Positions 1 through 8,857 of a DNA stretch of 64,000 bases are shown here, piece after piece. How positions within the stretch are numbered: position 1 is the first letter of the stretch; the number at the start of each line of letters is the position of its first letter. Source of the DNA: Bradyrhizobium sp. CCGUVB1N3. GTDB taxonomy: Bacteria; Pseudomonadota; Alphaproteobacteria; Rhizobiales; Xanthobacteraceae. A model generated the notes under the pieces. It worked only from the letters and a program-made list of their open reading frames with translations. It had not been told where the DNA came from and made no database searches. Made by a program: the position numbers and the translations under genes. The stretch covers positions 3,162,001 to 3,226,000 of the forward strand of contig NZ_JANADR010000001.1 of the NCBI RefSeq assembly GCF_024199925.1. The letters run 5' to 3'.

Positions 1-562
1 TCTTATAACCCCCTGCTGAGGGCCTGCCTGCAAATAGAACGTGCTGCTCGCATTCCTTCAGACCCACTTCGCGCTTAGCGACCGTTCTGGGATAGAAGAT
101 ATCAAGATCCACTCCATTGGAAATAATCGACGTTGTTTTGGCGCGAAGATATTTTGCAAGACCGGCACTCTTCGCAATATTGTGAGCCGTCGCGTACGAC
201 AATAAACGGGAGAATAGTCCGTGCAACACTCGATTAGAGGATCGATATTCTCCCCACTCGCTGCAATTTCCATATACGTCGTTGCCCATAAAAGACACAA
301 CGAGTGGCAGGGCAGTAGCTAATCTGGCAGTCCAGCCTGAGTACATATAGTGCGCATGAACGATATCGTACTCCCTCGAACGCACAGCCTTCCGTACTTC
401 AGCAATGCCCTTGAAATATTTGCCAATGCCAGTGCCATTGAGCAGGCAAACATCAACATCAATCCCAAGCTTCGCCAGCGACTCCACTTGAGTGCGGATG
501 AAAACTCCCTCAGACGGATTCTGTTCAGTAGGGTATGCGCCCGTCACATGCAGAACCATCAT
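1..562 (-). CDS. GT4 family glycosyltransferase, N-terminal part (runs off left edge)
   Basis: The frame is open from an ATG at 562 to the left edge, giving the first 187 residues of a group 1/GT4 glycosyltransferase with no stop inside the window. The start is set by AAGGAG about 9 bases upstream. Visible family marks are the N-terminal Rossmann strand with MVLHVTGAYP, then EGVFIRTQVESLAKLG (the usual glycine-rich acceptor region), DIVHAHYMYSGW and, near residue 150, SNGVDLDIFYP, the start of the second domain. The C-terminal donor-binding domain with the EX7E motif lies outside. It is the last gene of the leftward polysaccharide operon and should add one sugar to the lipid-linked repeat unit on the cytoplasmic face. 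Donor and acceptor cannot be read from sequence. Confidence 0.85.
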   Translation of the reverse strand, partial: MMVLHVTGAYPTEQNPSEGVFIRTQVESLAKLGIDVDVCLLNGTGIGKYFKGIAEVRKAVRSREYDIVHAHYMYSGWTARLATALPLVVSFMGNDVYGNCSEWGEYRSSNRVLHGLFSRLLSYATAHNIAKSAGLAKYLRAKTTSIISNGVDLDIFYPRTVAKREVGLKECEQHVLFAGRPSAGGYK

Positions 563-710
563 CGCGGCTTGCTCCTTGTGGTCTCCGGGAATGGCGACCG
601 CCTGATAATTCGCTATCAACAAACCTCGATGAAGTTTTGTGGCCCGGTCTCTGCCGACTCGGATACATACATGTTGGTGACATAGCGGATCCTCACGATC
701 CTGCGTTCCC

Positions 711-1071
711 TCAGCGCCCGGCAGTAATTGCCATCGCATTACTGGCCTGCGCCGGCCGCCGGCGCATTTGCTCGGCCCATTGTCGTCGCCACGCCTCGAA
801 GGAAAGAAGGCGAATTTCATCCGCATTTTATCTCGTCATTGTAACTCACGACCCACCGCCCATCTGCTGACATCATGGGCTGCGCTCCGGCCTCACTTAC
901 GTCAATTATGGCAAGTCGGCGGTGTGAAATCCCGACGCCAATCGCTGCATCAATCCACCCCCCCTCACCGTCTGGTCCGCGATGCGCAATCGCATTCGCC
1001 ATGTCGCGCGCCGAACACTCCAACGCCTCCGGCTGCGCAGCGAGACTAATCAAACCTGCAATCCCGCACAT
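711..1071 (-). pseudogene. Asparagine synthase remnant (N-terminus joined to C-terminal scrap)
   Basis: From 1071 the frame begins MCGIAGLISL, the class II glutaminase start with the catalytic Cys2, followed by HRGPD and SHRRLAIIDVS. It stops at 817 in SYNDEIKCG, exactly where intact enzymes read NGEIYN. In another frame downstream, DEIRLLSFEAWRRQW and a stop at 711 resemble the C-terminus of AsnB. About 500 residues, including the ATP pyrophosphatase domain, are therefore gone, probably by one internal deletion. It sits between two glycosyltransferase genes, and a different intact asnB lies at 12.8 kb. The C-terminal match is by eye and less certain than the N-terminal one. Confidence 0.7.
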
Positions 1072-1115
1072 AGCGACCAATACCCTTTCAGCAGCCTCCA
1101 AATATGATCGTTCGA

Positions 1116-2282
1116 TCAACTTGAGGCCCCATCTCGCAATCCAACTTCAAAGCGCTCCCTACTTGCCAATCGCCGAAACAGTTCAACGTGCTTCTGCACC
1201 ATTTGCTCAATCCCGAACTTCTGCTCCACGAGCGCCCGTCCTGCGCGACCGAACGCGCTTCCAACGTCAGGACGGTCGACAATTTCCCTTATCCGCAACG
1301 CCAGTGCATTTTCATCTCCGAATGGAATTAGGAATCCATTCTCCCCGTCCTTGACAATTTCGCGATTGCCAGCTGCGTCTGTGGCTATGACCGGCTTTTC
1401 CAGCGCCATGTACTCCAGAATTGCATTAGCTATTCCCTCTCCGTGGTATCTTGTGTCCGTTACCAAGACTCCGACGGAAAACGTTTTTACGATTTCTTCG
1501 ACCCGTTTGCTGACTCCTAGAATGCGTATATTCGCCTGACTGTCGCTCTTCAGACGCCCCCTGAAGCTTTCCAGATCCGGTCCTTCACCGACAGCAACGA
1601 ATGTAATGTCCTTGCGCTCGCTGCACAGCAATTTTGCCGCTTTAAAAAACGTACTATAATCTTTCTCTCGATGGAATCGTGCGATCATACCGACCACATG
1701 CTTGGTTCTTATCTCCAACGAATGCTTGACGGTGTTGACGTCAGGAAGATTGTTTACTCGGTTAAGATTGAAACCGTTGTGTATGCAAAGACCTTTTTTG
1801 CCATCAACTCCAAAAGCTCTAAGTCCCGCCAATGAGTTTGCCAGGATTACCGTTGAAAATGGAGCTGTCAGAAGTAAACGTCGGTATGCTTGATCTTTCA
1901 AATTCAAAACGAGCGGTGCGTATCGTATCATCCCATTGATCAAAGCCGATCTAAATAACAACGCAATTGGTGACGCATACACCGAGCACATCGACTCCCA
2001 GGAGTATATTATATTCGGCCGGTATCGTCTCGCCACGCCATATAGCTTTTCGAAAATACGGAAATCATATTTTCGGCTTCTTCTGAAGATGTGTATTTTT
2101 ATTCCCAGTGACCTAACCTCATCATAGTGGATGGTATCTGAAAGAACGACTAGCTCGTTAACGAACCCATCTATTTTGTTGAACCCGCGCAACAATTCAA
2201 TCAGTTGTCGCTCCTTCCCCCCGGAGCCCAACGTGTCGGTTATATGCAGTACCCTGATCGCAGGCCCTGACGAATTCGGCAT
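1116..2282 (-). CDS. GT4 family glycosyltransferase
   Basis: This 388-residue protein has the normal length for a GT4 retaining glycosyltransferase. The N-terminal domain opens with RVLHITDTLGSGGKERQLIELL, where GSGGKE is the glycine-rich loop seen in these enzymes. The linker SLAGLRAFGV and HNGFNLNRV mark entry to the second domain; VVGMIARFHREKDY and VAVGEGPDLESF are its nucleotide-binding strands, and EGIANAILEYMALEKPVIATDAAGNREIV carries the EX7E donor-phosphate motif around residue 295. It lies in the leftward operon between the acyltransferase and the broken asnB. It should transfer a sugar from a nucleotide donor during repeat-unit assembly; linkage and sugar are unknown. Confidence 0.88.
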   Translation of the reverse strand: MPNSSGPAIRVLHITDTLGSGGKERQLIELLRGFNKIDGFVNELVVLSDTIHYDEVRSLGIKIHIFRRSRKYDFRIFEKLYGVARRYRPNIIYSWESMCSVYASPIALLFRSALINGMIRYAPLVLNLKDQAYRRLLLTAPFSTVILANSLAGLRAFGVDGKKGLCIHNGFNLNRVNNLPDVNTVKHSLEIRTKHVVGMIARFHREKDYSTFFKAAKLLCSERKDITFVAVGEGPDLESFRGRLKSDSQANIRILGVSKRVEEIVKTFSVGVLVTDTRYHGEGIANAILEYMALEKPVIATDAAGNREIVKDGENGFLIPFGDENALALRIREIVDRPDVGSAFGRAGRALVEQKFGIEQMVQKHVELFRRLASRERFEVGLRDGASS

Positions 2283-2409
2283 TCCATCACCCGACCGTTA
2301 TCACCGCAGTCCCAACGTTCAACCAAAATTAGGATTTTGATACATGTTGATGACGCCGAGGATCCTCACGATTGTGTTCGCTCCACGTTTGGCAGGAACC
2401 ATCGAGTCT

Positions 2410-3156
2410 CTAGGCTGCGCCGGTAGCCGCTTTGAACCGTCGTCGGACCCCCGCTGGGACACCCATCACGAGCGCACCGTCGGGCACGTCCTTTGTCACC
2501 ACCGCGCCGGCGCCGACGACGGCGCCAACCCCGATTCTGACACCTGGCAGTAGGTTGGCTCCCACTCCGATTGCCGCGCCGCGCGCGATATTGGGCCCCA
2601 GCATGGGCGAACCGTCGTAGCCGTTGCGGCCGATCGCATTGTCGTTCGAAGTGCCGACGCAGCCTGAAATGAACACGTCGTCTTCGATCGTCATATTGCC
2701 CGCCAGCCAGGTGTGATCCTGCACCCGGACGCGATCGCCGATCCGCGTGTTGTAGTTGACCGTGACGTAACGTCCGATGACGGTCTTCGAGCCGATCCGC
2801 GATTGTTCACGGATCGAGGCGCCGTCACCGATCAGGGTCCCAGCCCCGACCGAGACGTCGTAGAATACGACCGCGTTCGGTCCGATAGAGCAATCGGCGC
2901 CGATATCGACCCACGCCTCGAATTGCGGCGCGCGCGACAACGCCCCGGCTCCTTTGGGCGCCTTGCCGATATAGGCGCCCGGAAAGATCTCGACGTTGTC
3001 CCCAATTCTTGCGCCGCTCTCAATCACGACATGCGGGTGAATGACCACCCCGTTGCCAATCGTAACGTCAGGCCGCACCACAGCGAACTCGGCGATCGTC
3101 ACGCCCGCACCGATCGCCTGGGTCTCGACCACCGCCCATGCACTGATTCGATTCAT
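2410..3156 (-). CDS. Left-handed beta-helix (hexapeptide repeat) acyltransferase
   Basis: The 248-residue protein is almost entirely imperfect hexapeptide repeats ([LIV]GxxxX), as in AIGAGVTIAEF, TIGNGVVIHPH and GVRIGVGAVVGAGAVV, the signature of the LbH acyltransferase fold, which works as a trimer. It ends VPDGALVMGVPAGVRRR, the usual closing segment of sugar O- or N-acetyltransferases. The start at 3156 is chosen because GGAAGGAG lies 5 bases upstream and the ATG overlaps the aminotransferase stop by four bases. A longer reading frame begins at 3216 but has no ribosome site. With the upstream aminotransferase and oxidoreductase it fits N-acylation of a 3-amino sugar (WbpD/WlbB or QdtC type). 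The acyl donor and sugar are inferred only. Confidence 0.8.
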   Translation of the reverse strand: MNRISAWAVVETQAIGAGVTIAEFAVVRPDVTIGNGVVIHPHVVIESGARIGDNVEIFPGAYIGKAPKGAGALSRAPQFEAWVDIGADCSIGPNAVVFYDVSVGAGTLIGDGASIREQSRIGSKTVIGRYVTVNYNTRIGDRVRVQDHTWLAGNMTIEDDVFISGCVGTSNDNAIGRNGYDGSPMLGPNIARGAAIGVGANLLPGVRIGVGAVVGAGAVVTKDVPDGALVMGVPAGVRRRFKAATGAA

Positions 3157-4334
3157 CGCCACTCCTTCCCGCCATCGGCGCGTAGCGCGGCGGGCGCATA
3201 CGTCGACTTCCGCCACAATTCCTCGTGACCGTCCTGCTCGGCCGGAGCGCCCACAATCGCGGCGACACGGCGCACCTGGTCGCGTGTGAGTTCGGGGAAC
3301 ATGGGCAGGGACAATGATCGCGCGGCCATCGCTTCGCAGAATGGCAGGTCACCTTTCCTGTAGCCGAGATGGACGAGAGCGGGCTGTAGGTGGAGCGGCA
3401 ACGGATAGTGGATCCCGGTCGCCACGCCGGCCTCGTCGAGCTTGATCCGCATTGCGTCACGCTCGTTCGTGGTGATCACATACAAATGGTAGACGTGCGT
3501 CGACCCCTTTCGAACGAACGGCGTCTTGATCCCCGACTGCGCCAACTCCGCGGCGTACCACTCCGCAGCGCGCCGCCGGTTGGCGTTCCATTCATCCAGA
3601 CGCCGGAGCTTGATCTGCAGGATTGCGGCCTGGAGAGCGTCTAGCCGGCTGTTGAACCCGATCTCGGCGTGGCTGTAGTGGGTGGTTCGACCGTGGTCAC
3701 GCAGTCGTTCGATCCGCTCGGCGATCGCGGCATTGTTGGTGGTGATCGCTCCGCCGTCGCCATAGGCCCCGAGGTTCTTCGCCGGATAAAACGAGAAACA
3801 TGCGACATCGCCGAGCGCCCCGGTGCGGACCCCCTGATATTCCGCTCCGTGCGCCTGGGCTGCATCTTCCAGGACATAGAGGCCGCGCCGCCGTGCGATG
3901 TCCTTGATTGGACCCATGTCAGCCGGCTGCCCGAAGAGGTGAACCGCGATGATCGCTCTTGTACGATCGGTTACGGCGCGCTCGATCATCTTGGGATCGA
4001 TCGTGTAGGTGTCCGGATCGATATCGACGAACACGGGCCGCGCTCCCGTCGCCACGATGGCCGCCGCGGTGGCGATGAAGGTATGGGCGGTTGTAATCAC
4101 CTCGTCGCCATGACCAATACCCAAGGCCCGCAGCGCCAGATGAAGCGCGTCCGTGCCGTTCGCCACACCGCGCGCATGGCGCACCTGGCAATACGCGGCG
4201 AAATCTCTTTCGAACGAGGTAAGCGCCTCACCGCCTATGTACTGCGCTGAGTTGAGGACGCCCCGAATTGCTTCGGCCACCTCGTCTTTCAGCGTTTCAT
4301 ATTGCGCTTTGAGATCGACGAACGGAATGTGCAT
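3153..4334 (-). CDS. DegT/DnrJ/EryC1/StrS family sugar aminotransferase
   Basis: The 393-residue PLP enzyme has the full DegT family layout. It opens IPFVDLKAQY, and GVANGTDALHLALRALG near residue 57 binds PLP phosphate. EDAAQAHGAEYQG near 156 supplies the Asp and Gln that contact the cofactor, and FSFYPAKNLGAYGDGG holds the Schiff-base lysine at residue 186. Such enzymes transaminate keto-nucleotide sugars with glutamate as donor. The start at 4334 has a GTGAGG site; the ATG at 4358 has none. It sits between the sugar-phosphate transferase and the acyltransferase, and the oxidoreductase at 5.0 kb could make its keto substrate, the WbpB-WbpE-WbpD order of reactions. Exact sugar is inference. 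Confidence 0.9.
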   Translation of the reverse strand: MHIPFVDLKAQYETLKDEVAEAIRGVLNSAQYIGGEALTSFERDFAAYCQVRHARGVANGTDALHLALRALGIGHGDEVITTAHTFIATAAAIVATGARPVFVDIDPDTYTIDPKMIERAVTDRTRAIIAVHLFGQPADMGPIKDIARRRGLYVLEDAAQAHGAEYQGVRTGALGDVACFSFYPAKNLGAYGDGGAITTNNAAIAERIERLRDHGRTTHYSHAEIGFNSRLDALQAAILQIKLRRLDEWNANRRRAAEWYAAELAQSGIKTPFVRKGSTHVYHLYVITTNERDAMRIKLDEAGVATGIHYPLPLHLQPALVHLGYRKGDLPFCEAMAARSLSLPMFPELTRDQVRRVAAIVGAPAEQDGHEELWRKSTYAPAALRADGGKEWR

Positions 4335-4376
4335 TTTTCGAACCTCACGAGAATCCATATATATTTCTTGAGAACG

Positions 4377-5036
4377 TCATCGGGCACCATGCCCCCGCAG
4401 CACCGCGGGAAACGTCAGGGCAATCAACTTCAGGTCGGTCCATAAGGTCCAGTTCATTGCATATTCGACGTCCATCTCGAGCATCACCTCGGGGCTGACA
4501 CGACCCCGAGCGCGCACCTGGCAAATTCCGGTGATTCCGGGCTTCACGATGTGACGCTTATGGTGCCAGTCCCGGAAGTGCTCGAGTTCATAAGGAATTG
4601 CCGGCCGCGGACCGACGATGCTCATCTCGCCCCGCAATACGTTGAGGAGTTGAGGCAGCTCGTCGAGGCTGGTTCTCCGCAACCACCGTCCCACGCGCGT
4701 CACGCGAGGATCGTCTGTCAACTTGTAAGGGGCGGCGGGATCGTTCGAGAGGGGTTGCTTTGCCCAAGCTTTCCGGATCGCCTCGCGATGGATGTTTTCG
4801 TCGGCGTTGTGGCGGAGCGTCCGGAATTTGAAGCAGTTGAACGGCTTCTCGTCTCGCCCGATCCGGCGTTGGCGAAAGACCGCTGGTCCGGGGCTATCGA
4901 GATGGATTGCTATCCACACCGCGATGAAGACGAGGGCCAGCGGCACGATCGCGAGAACGCAGATCGCGACGTCGAGCGCCCGCTTTCCGAATTCCCGCAG
5001 GGCCGTCTTCCCCCGCGTGGCTTCATGCGACGGCAA
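4377..5036 (-). CDS. Initiating sugar-phosphate transferase (bacterial sugar transferase family)
   Basis: The protein has one hydrophobic segment (AICVLAIVPLALVFIAVWIA) followed by the conserved cytoplasmic domain of WbaP/ExoY/PglC-type enzymes: DSPGPAVFRQRRIGRD, FKFRTLR, TRVGRWLRRTSLDELPQL, LRGEMSIVGPRP and VKPGITGICQVRARG. These enzymes move a sugar-1-phosphate from a nucleotide sugar to undecaprenyl phosphate and so start each repeat unit. The reading frame extends to an ATG at 5153, but that would overlap the upstream gene by 131 bases and has no ribosome site. GGGAGG sits 8 bases before a TTG at 5036, which I prefer. The start remains uncertain; the function is clear. Confidence 0.87.
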   Translation of the reverse strand: MPSHEATRGKTALREFGKRALDVAICVLAIVPLALVFIAVWIAIHLDSPGPAVFRQRRIGRDEKPFNCFKFRTLRHNADENIHREAIRKAWAKQPLSNDPAAPYKLTDDPRVTRVGRWLRRTSLDELPQLLNVLRGEMSIVGPRPAIPYELEHFRDWHHKRHIVKPGITGICQVRARGRVSPEVMLEMDVEYAMNWTLWTDLKLIALTFPAVLRGHGAR

Positions 5037-6138
5037 TTTCGGCACCTCCCGCCGGCATATTCCGCCGCCGAAACACCCGTTGATCCCTGCCGTTGCCACC
5101 GTGCTTGTGCTTGAGCCGTAGACACGCCGAGGCCGCCTCGAGCGCTTCGACAACGCGCAGCCCGTGCAATCCGTCCGCGCGCGGCCGTCCCCCGGTCATG
5201 ATCGCATTGACGAAGTCGAGTACCTCGAGTTTCAGAGGTTCGCTGTCGGATATCGCGGGTATATGAACGTCGCCATGATGATAGGCCGACTGGAAGTCGG
5301 CGTAGGAGTCGCCGTGGATCTGCGGCCTGAATCGCTTCTGGTATACGCGCACTTTCTCGGACGGCTGCACGTCGTCGAACACCAGCATCGCATCGCTTCC
5401 GACGACCGTGATCTGGCGCACCTTGACCGGGTCCAACCAGGAAACATGCACGTGGGCGGTCGGGCCGCTCTTGAAGCCCATCTTGGCGTAAACAACATCC
5501 TCGACGTTGGGCAGAACGTGCGCGCAACCCCAGGCACCGATGGTTTGCGGCACCTCCTCCAGCAAGCAGAAGATGATCGAGAGGTCGTGCGGCGCCAAGT
5601 CCCAAAGAACATTGGCGTCCTGCCGGTAGAGACCGAGATTCAGGCGCCGCGAGTCAATGTAGTAAAGTTCTCCGAGAGAGCCGTTCTTGATCATCTGGCG
5701 CATGACACCGACCGCCGGGTGATACTCGAATGTGTGCCCGACCATCAGCACGCGCTTGCGCTGCTCGGCGATCGCATTCAACTCGCGGCATTGCGCGCTC
5801 GTCATCGCCAACGGCTTCTCGACCAGCACGTGCTTTCCGGCCTGGAGCACCGCTCGCGCCAATTCAAAGTGCGTCTCCACAGGGGTGGCGACAATGACCC
5901 CGTCTATAGAAGGGTTATTCAGTACCGCGCCGATATCACGCGAAACCGCGACAGAGGGATATTGTGAACGGACATATTCCAATCTGTCAGGACGCGGATC
6001 AACGACCATCGACATCCGTGCATTGCGTATATCGCAGCTGACGCGGATGTGTTTCGCGCCCCAGTAGCCGCAACCGATGACGGCGAGCGACGGGCCGCCG
6101 TTCGCGGCCTGAATTTCCGCGTCCTCATTTTTCGCCAT
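5023..6138 (-). CDS. Gfo/Idh/MocA family sugar oxidoreductase
   Basis: The 371-residue protein has an N-terminal Rossmann fold, SLAVIGCGYWGAKHIR, with GxGxxG for NAD(P). VIVATPVETHFELARAVLQAGKHVLVEKPLAM holds the family EKP motif near residue 105, and a C-terminal beta-sheet domain ends at DGLHGLRVVEALEAA. The LWDLAPHDLSI segment carries the His expected at the active site. The frame extends to 6369, but AAGGAG lies 7 bases upstream of the ATG at 6138, which is chosen. It is the first gene of the leftward operon. With the aminotransferase and acyltransferase it would be the C3 oxidation step of a WbpB-like route to an acylamino uronic or hexose sugar. That assignment rests on gene context. 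Confidence 0.85.
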   Translation of the reverse strand: MAKNEDAEIQAANGGPSLAVIGCGYWGAKHIRVSCDIRNARMSMVVDPRPDRLEYVRSQYPSVAVSRDIGAVLNNPSIDGVIVATPVETHFELARAVLQAGKHVLVEKPLAMTSAQCRELNAIAEQRKRVLMVGHTFEYHPAVGVMRQMIKNGSLGELYYIDSRRLNLGLYRQDANVLWDLAPHDLSIIFCLLEEVPQTIGAWGCAHVLPNVEDVVYAKMGFKSGPTAHVHVSWLDPVKVRQITVVGSDAMLVFDDVQPSEKVRVYQKRFRPQIHGDSYADFQSAYHHGDVHIPAISDSEPLKLEVLDFVNAIMTGGRPRADGLHGLRVVEALEAASACLRLKHKHGGNGRDQRVFRRRNMPAGGAEIAVA

Positions 6139-7378
6139 GTTGGCTCCTTGTTTGAAGGCCCTCATCGTGCGCTCATTCAAGATAATCAACTTGGCCCGCG
6201 GGCTGTTGAAGAACATGGATAGTGATCTACGCTCTTTGGGAGTACCTACCAGGCCGAGCGCCAGGACAATGATCGGTTGAGGAAGGCGAAAAACTCTGAC
6301 GGACTGGCCAATTGCGCAATTCGCAAGCCCAATACGCGTGTTGATCCGCTCTTCGGTGGTCCGCTTCACTTAACTCTCGGTAGCGCTCACCGCCAGAGTC
6401 ACATCGCGGCTCAGCTCATTGTATTCCCTCTCTCTCGACGAGAGACCGGCAATCTCGTTTTTACACTCCGGAGCTCTGTGCGAAGCTGTGCCTCCATTGC
6501 GTCAGCTTGAAACGAGCAGCCATTGTGTCCTGATAGACGCGGATGAGATGGAGCGCTGGGAGCCTCGGTGAGAGATCGCCCCGCCTGGCTCATGGCGCTA
6601 CTTTCATCCCTTTCAGCATTGGTTGCTTCCAAGCTGCTCACAATCCCGCAGACGTATTGCGATTGCGTGACCGGCCTCAGCCTCAGTAACTGCTCGGTCA
6701 CTGCTTCCGGACCTTATAGCTACGCCATTGAGCCCTGCATTGATCGGCAAGGTCGTTCGCACGCCTGAGAAGGAAGGAGCGCTGATCATTGATGGAACAG
6801 ATCGAGGCTGCAGCCGAAAAGCTCCAAACCTGGAGCCGGCTTTCTGAACCTCTTCCCTCAGCTGTTTCCTCTGCACCTCAAGCAATTGAAAGGCGCCCCG
6901 AAGCTCCGCCTGCTTCAACCGATCGGTGCAACACTCTAATCCCAATATCTTCAGCCTGGCATCGATATTCCCTGTATAGCCAGGCCAAGCTCAGCGCGAT
7001 CGCAAGGCAGCTCAATGAAAGGCCTCGAAAGACTTTGCTCTATCAGACCCGAGCTGAGGAGTTCGTAGAATGTGTTACGGCGATCCGTTGTCATCATCGT
7101 GCGTTCAGTCGTTTGGCGCACACGCCGCTGAAAACAGGGACTATGACCTACCTCCTCTGAGGTACACAGGCGGGAGTACCCGCCCGCATACGCGGGGTAC
7201 CCACCAGCATCGCTCATGATTCTTGTTGGAATATTTGGCGCAGTCGTGGGTAGATTGACCGCGATGATCGGAACGTTATGCTTGGCCTCGCTCTTAAGCT
7301 GGGGCCGCTCGGCTTTCCGAACTGACGCTGGCGCTATTGGCTCATGTTGTCGTCAATTCGAACGATGAGAGTTTAACC
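6139..7378. other. Long divergent intergenic region, no supported gene
   Basis: About 1.2 kb lies between the leftward and rightward polysaccharide operons. It should contain both promoters. Several short frames exist on each strand. One at 6613-6945 on the minus strand contains a charged heptad-like stretch (QLLEVQRKQLREEV) and could be a scrap of an old gene, but none has a convincing ribosome site, codon pattern or family match. A GC-rich inverted motif around 7168-7200 (GCGGGAGTACCCGC) may be regulatory. Confidence 0.5.
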
Positions 7379-8857
7379 GTGAGCACATACCTGCAACAGC
7401 GAGCTAGGATGTCGGTAAACCAAGCAATGTCAACGAATCTGACGCTCGACCATGCCTCTCAATTGAGGGTTAGCATTCTAACTCTAGTACTCCTTGGCAT
7501 TTCCGCGGCGCTGATCGGTGGCGTGACAGCGTTTCTCGGCGCGTCCGCCTACGGTCTTCTCTATTGCAGCTTCTTGTTCGCACTGATCATTTTTGCTGAC
7601 TATCGGAAAGGCGTTTGGCTGCTCGCATTGCTGTTGCCATTCGCCTCGAGCCAGCTCGTTCCACGAGAACTTTTCGAGATAACCGGATTGAACCCATTCA
7701 ATATCTTGCTTGGGCTAACACTCTTATCGTTGTTCGCGGCTTCCGCATTCAGGCGAGAGGATATTCAATTCGTCAGCTTCCCAACTACATTCTGGATTTA
7801 TGTGGGCGTCATGACACTTGGCGCCTGCCTCGGTGTCGGTTCGGTGGAAAGGGCGATCGTACTTCCTAACCTTCAGCCCTTAACAAAAACCGCATATCTG
7901 CTGGACTTTGCAAAGTCGTTGATAATGCTTACGGTGGCCTGGTTGGCGGCGGTTCTTTCCCGAAGCGGCAATGGACGCTCCGTAATCTGGGCGCTGGCAG
8001 CTGCGTACATTGCCTTTTTCTTCGTGATTGCCGGTTACCTCGTTATCGATGGCATCAGCCTGCAGGGCCTGGCGGCTGGCGACAGAGATTTTCTAAGTTG
8101 GATCGGATTACATGCCAATGAAATCGGCCTGCTGGCCAACATTGGGTTCGCGATCCTCCTCCACGCCGCACTAGCCACCTCTGCACCCTGGTCGCGTGCA
8201 ATACTGCTGGCATGCGCCGGCGCTGCCGCAATGATGGCTGCGTTGACCTTCTCACGGGCCGCTTTCGTTGGGATTGCCATCATACTGGGCTCCTACATAT
8301 GGAAACAGCGAAGCATGGGTCAGTTCTTGCTGGCGCTGTTTGCAATCGTGACGGTCGTATTGCTATTGCCCGACGCGTTCATTGAACGGGCATCGACCGG
8401 CCTGGCTACCGGGGACGAACAGGCGATAACCGCTGGTCGGCTCAACCTCTGGCTTACATTGATAGGTACTTTTTGGGAGGCGCCCATTATTGGTGGAGGC
8501 CTCTATTCGACGCTGTGGGCGACCCCGAACCTCCGTGGCCTCATGCTTCCGGTCGCTCATCCGCATAATGCCTATCTGGCCGTCGCCCTTGACCTCGGAA
8601 TAGTGGGTGTTGTGGTTGTGGCGGTTTTCTTCTGGTCAGTATGGCGGACGTTTAGTCATTTATCCAAGCACCACGTCGATCCGCAATGGCGCGGTGTTTT
8701 TGAAGGCTGCATGGTTGGCCTGTTGTGCCTTGCAGCCGACGGATTCACGGATGGTCGATTTACTCCAACCCCCCCGCAGGCGGCTCTATGGCTGTGTTAC
8801 GGGCTCGCCCTCGGTCAGGCACAATCAACGTGTTCCATCAAGAGACCGCCGCCATGA
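7379..8857 (+). CDS. O-antigen ligase/polymerase (Wzy-WaaL family) membrane protein
   Basis: The protein of about 490 residues has some twelve hydrophobic helices. Late in the sequence a large periplasmic loop ends MLPVAHPHNAYLAVALDLGIVGVV, the conserved His region of the WaaL/Wzy superfamily; RASTGLATGDEQAITAGR supplies the Arg-rich part. Members polymerise lipid-linked repeat units or ligate glycan at the periplasmic face. Next to a flippase and in an exopolysaccharide locus, polymerase (Wzy) is more likely than ligase. The start is unclear: TTG 7337, GTG 7379 (weak GAGAG upstream) and ATG 7409 are all in frame. Its stop overlaps the next start as ATGA, so it is translationally coupled to the glycosyltransferase. 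Confidence 0.82.
   Translation: MSTYLQQRARMSVNQAMSTNLTLDHASQLRVSILTLVLLGISAALIGGVTAFLGASAYGLLYCSFLFALIIFADYRKGVWLLALLLPFASSQLVPRELFEITGLNPFNILLGLTLLSLFAASAFRREDIQFVSFPTTFWIYVGVMTLGACLGVGSVERAIVLPNLQPLTKTAYLLDFAKSLIMLTVAWLAAVLSRSGNGRSVIWALAAAYIAFFFVIAGYLVIDGISLQGLAAGDRDFLSWIGLHANEIGLLANIGFAILLHAALATSAPWSRAILLACAGAAAMMAALTFSRAAFVGIAIILGSYIWKQRSMGQFLLALFAIVTVVLLLPDAFIERASTGLATGDEQAITAGRLNLWLTLIGTFWEAPIIGGGLYSTLWATPNLRGLMLPVAHPHNAYLAVALDLGIVGVVVVAVFFWSVWRTFSHLSKHHVDPQWRGVFEGCMVGLLCLAADGFTDGRFTPTPPQAALWLCYGLALGQAQSTCSIKRPPP

Noticed and set aside
6613..6945. Minus-strand frame with a coiled-coil-like stretch, considered as a Wzz/ExoP remnant
   Set aside because: No Walker motif, transmembrane segment or Pro-rich Wzz motif could be found, so the resemblance is too weak to call.
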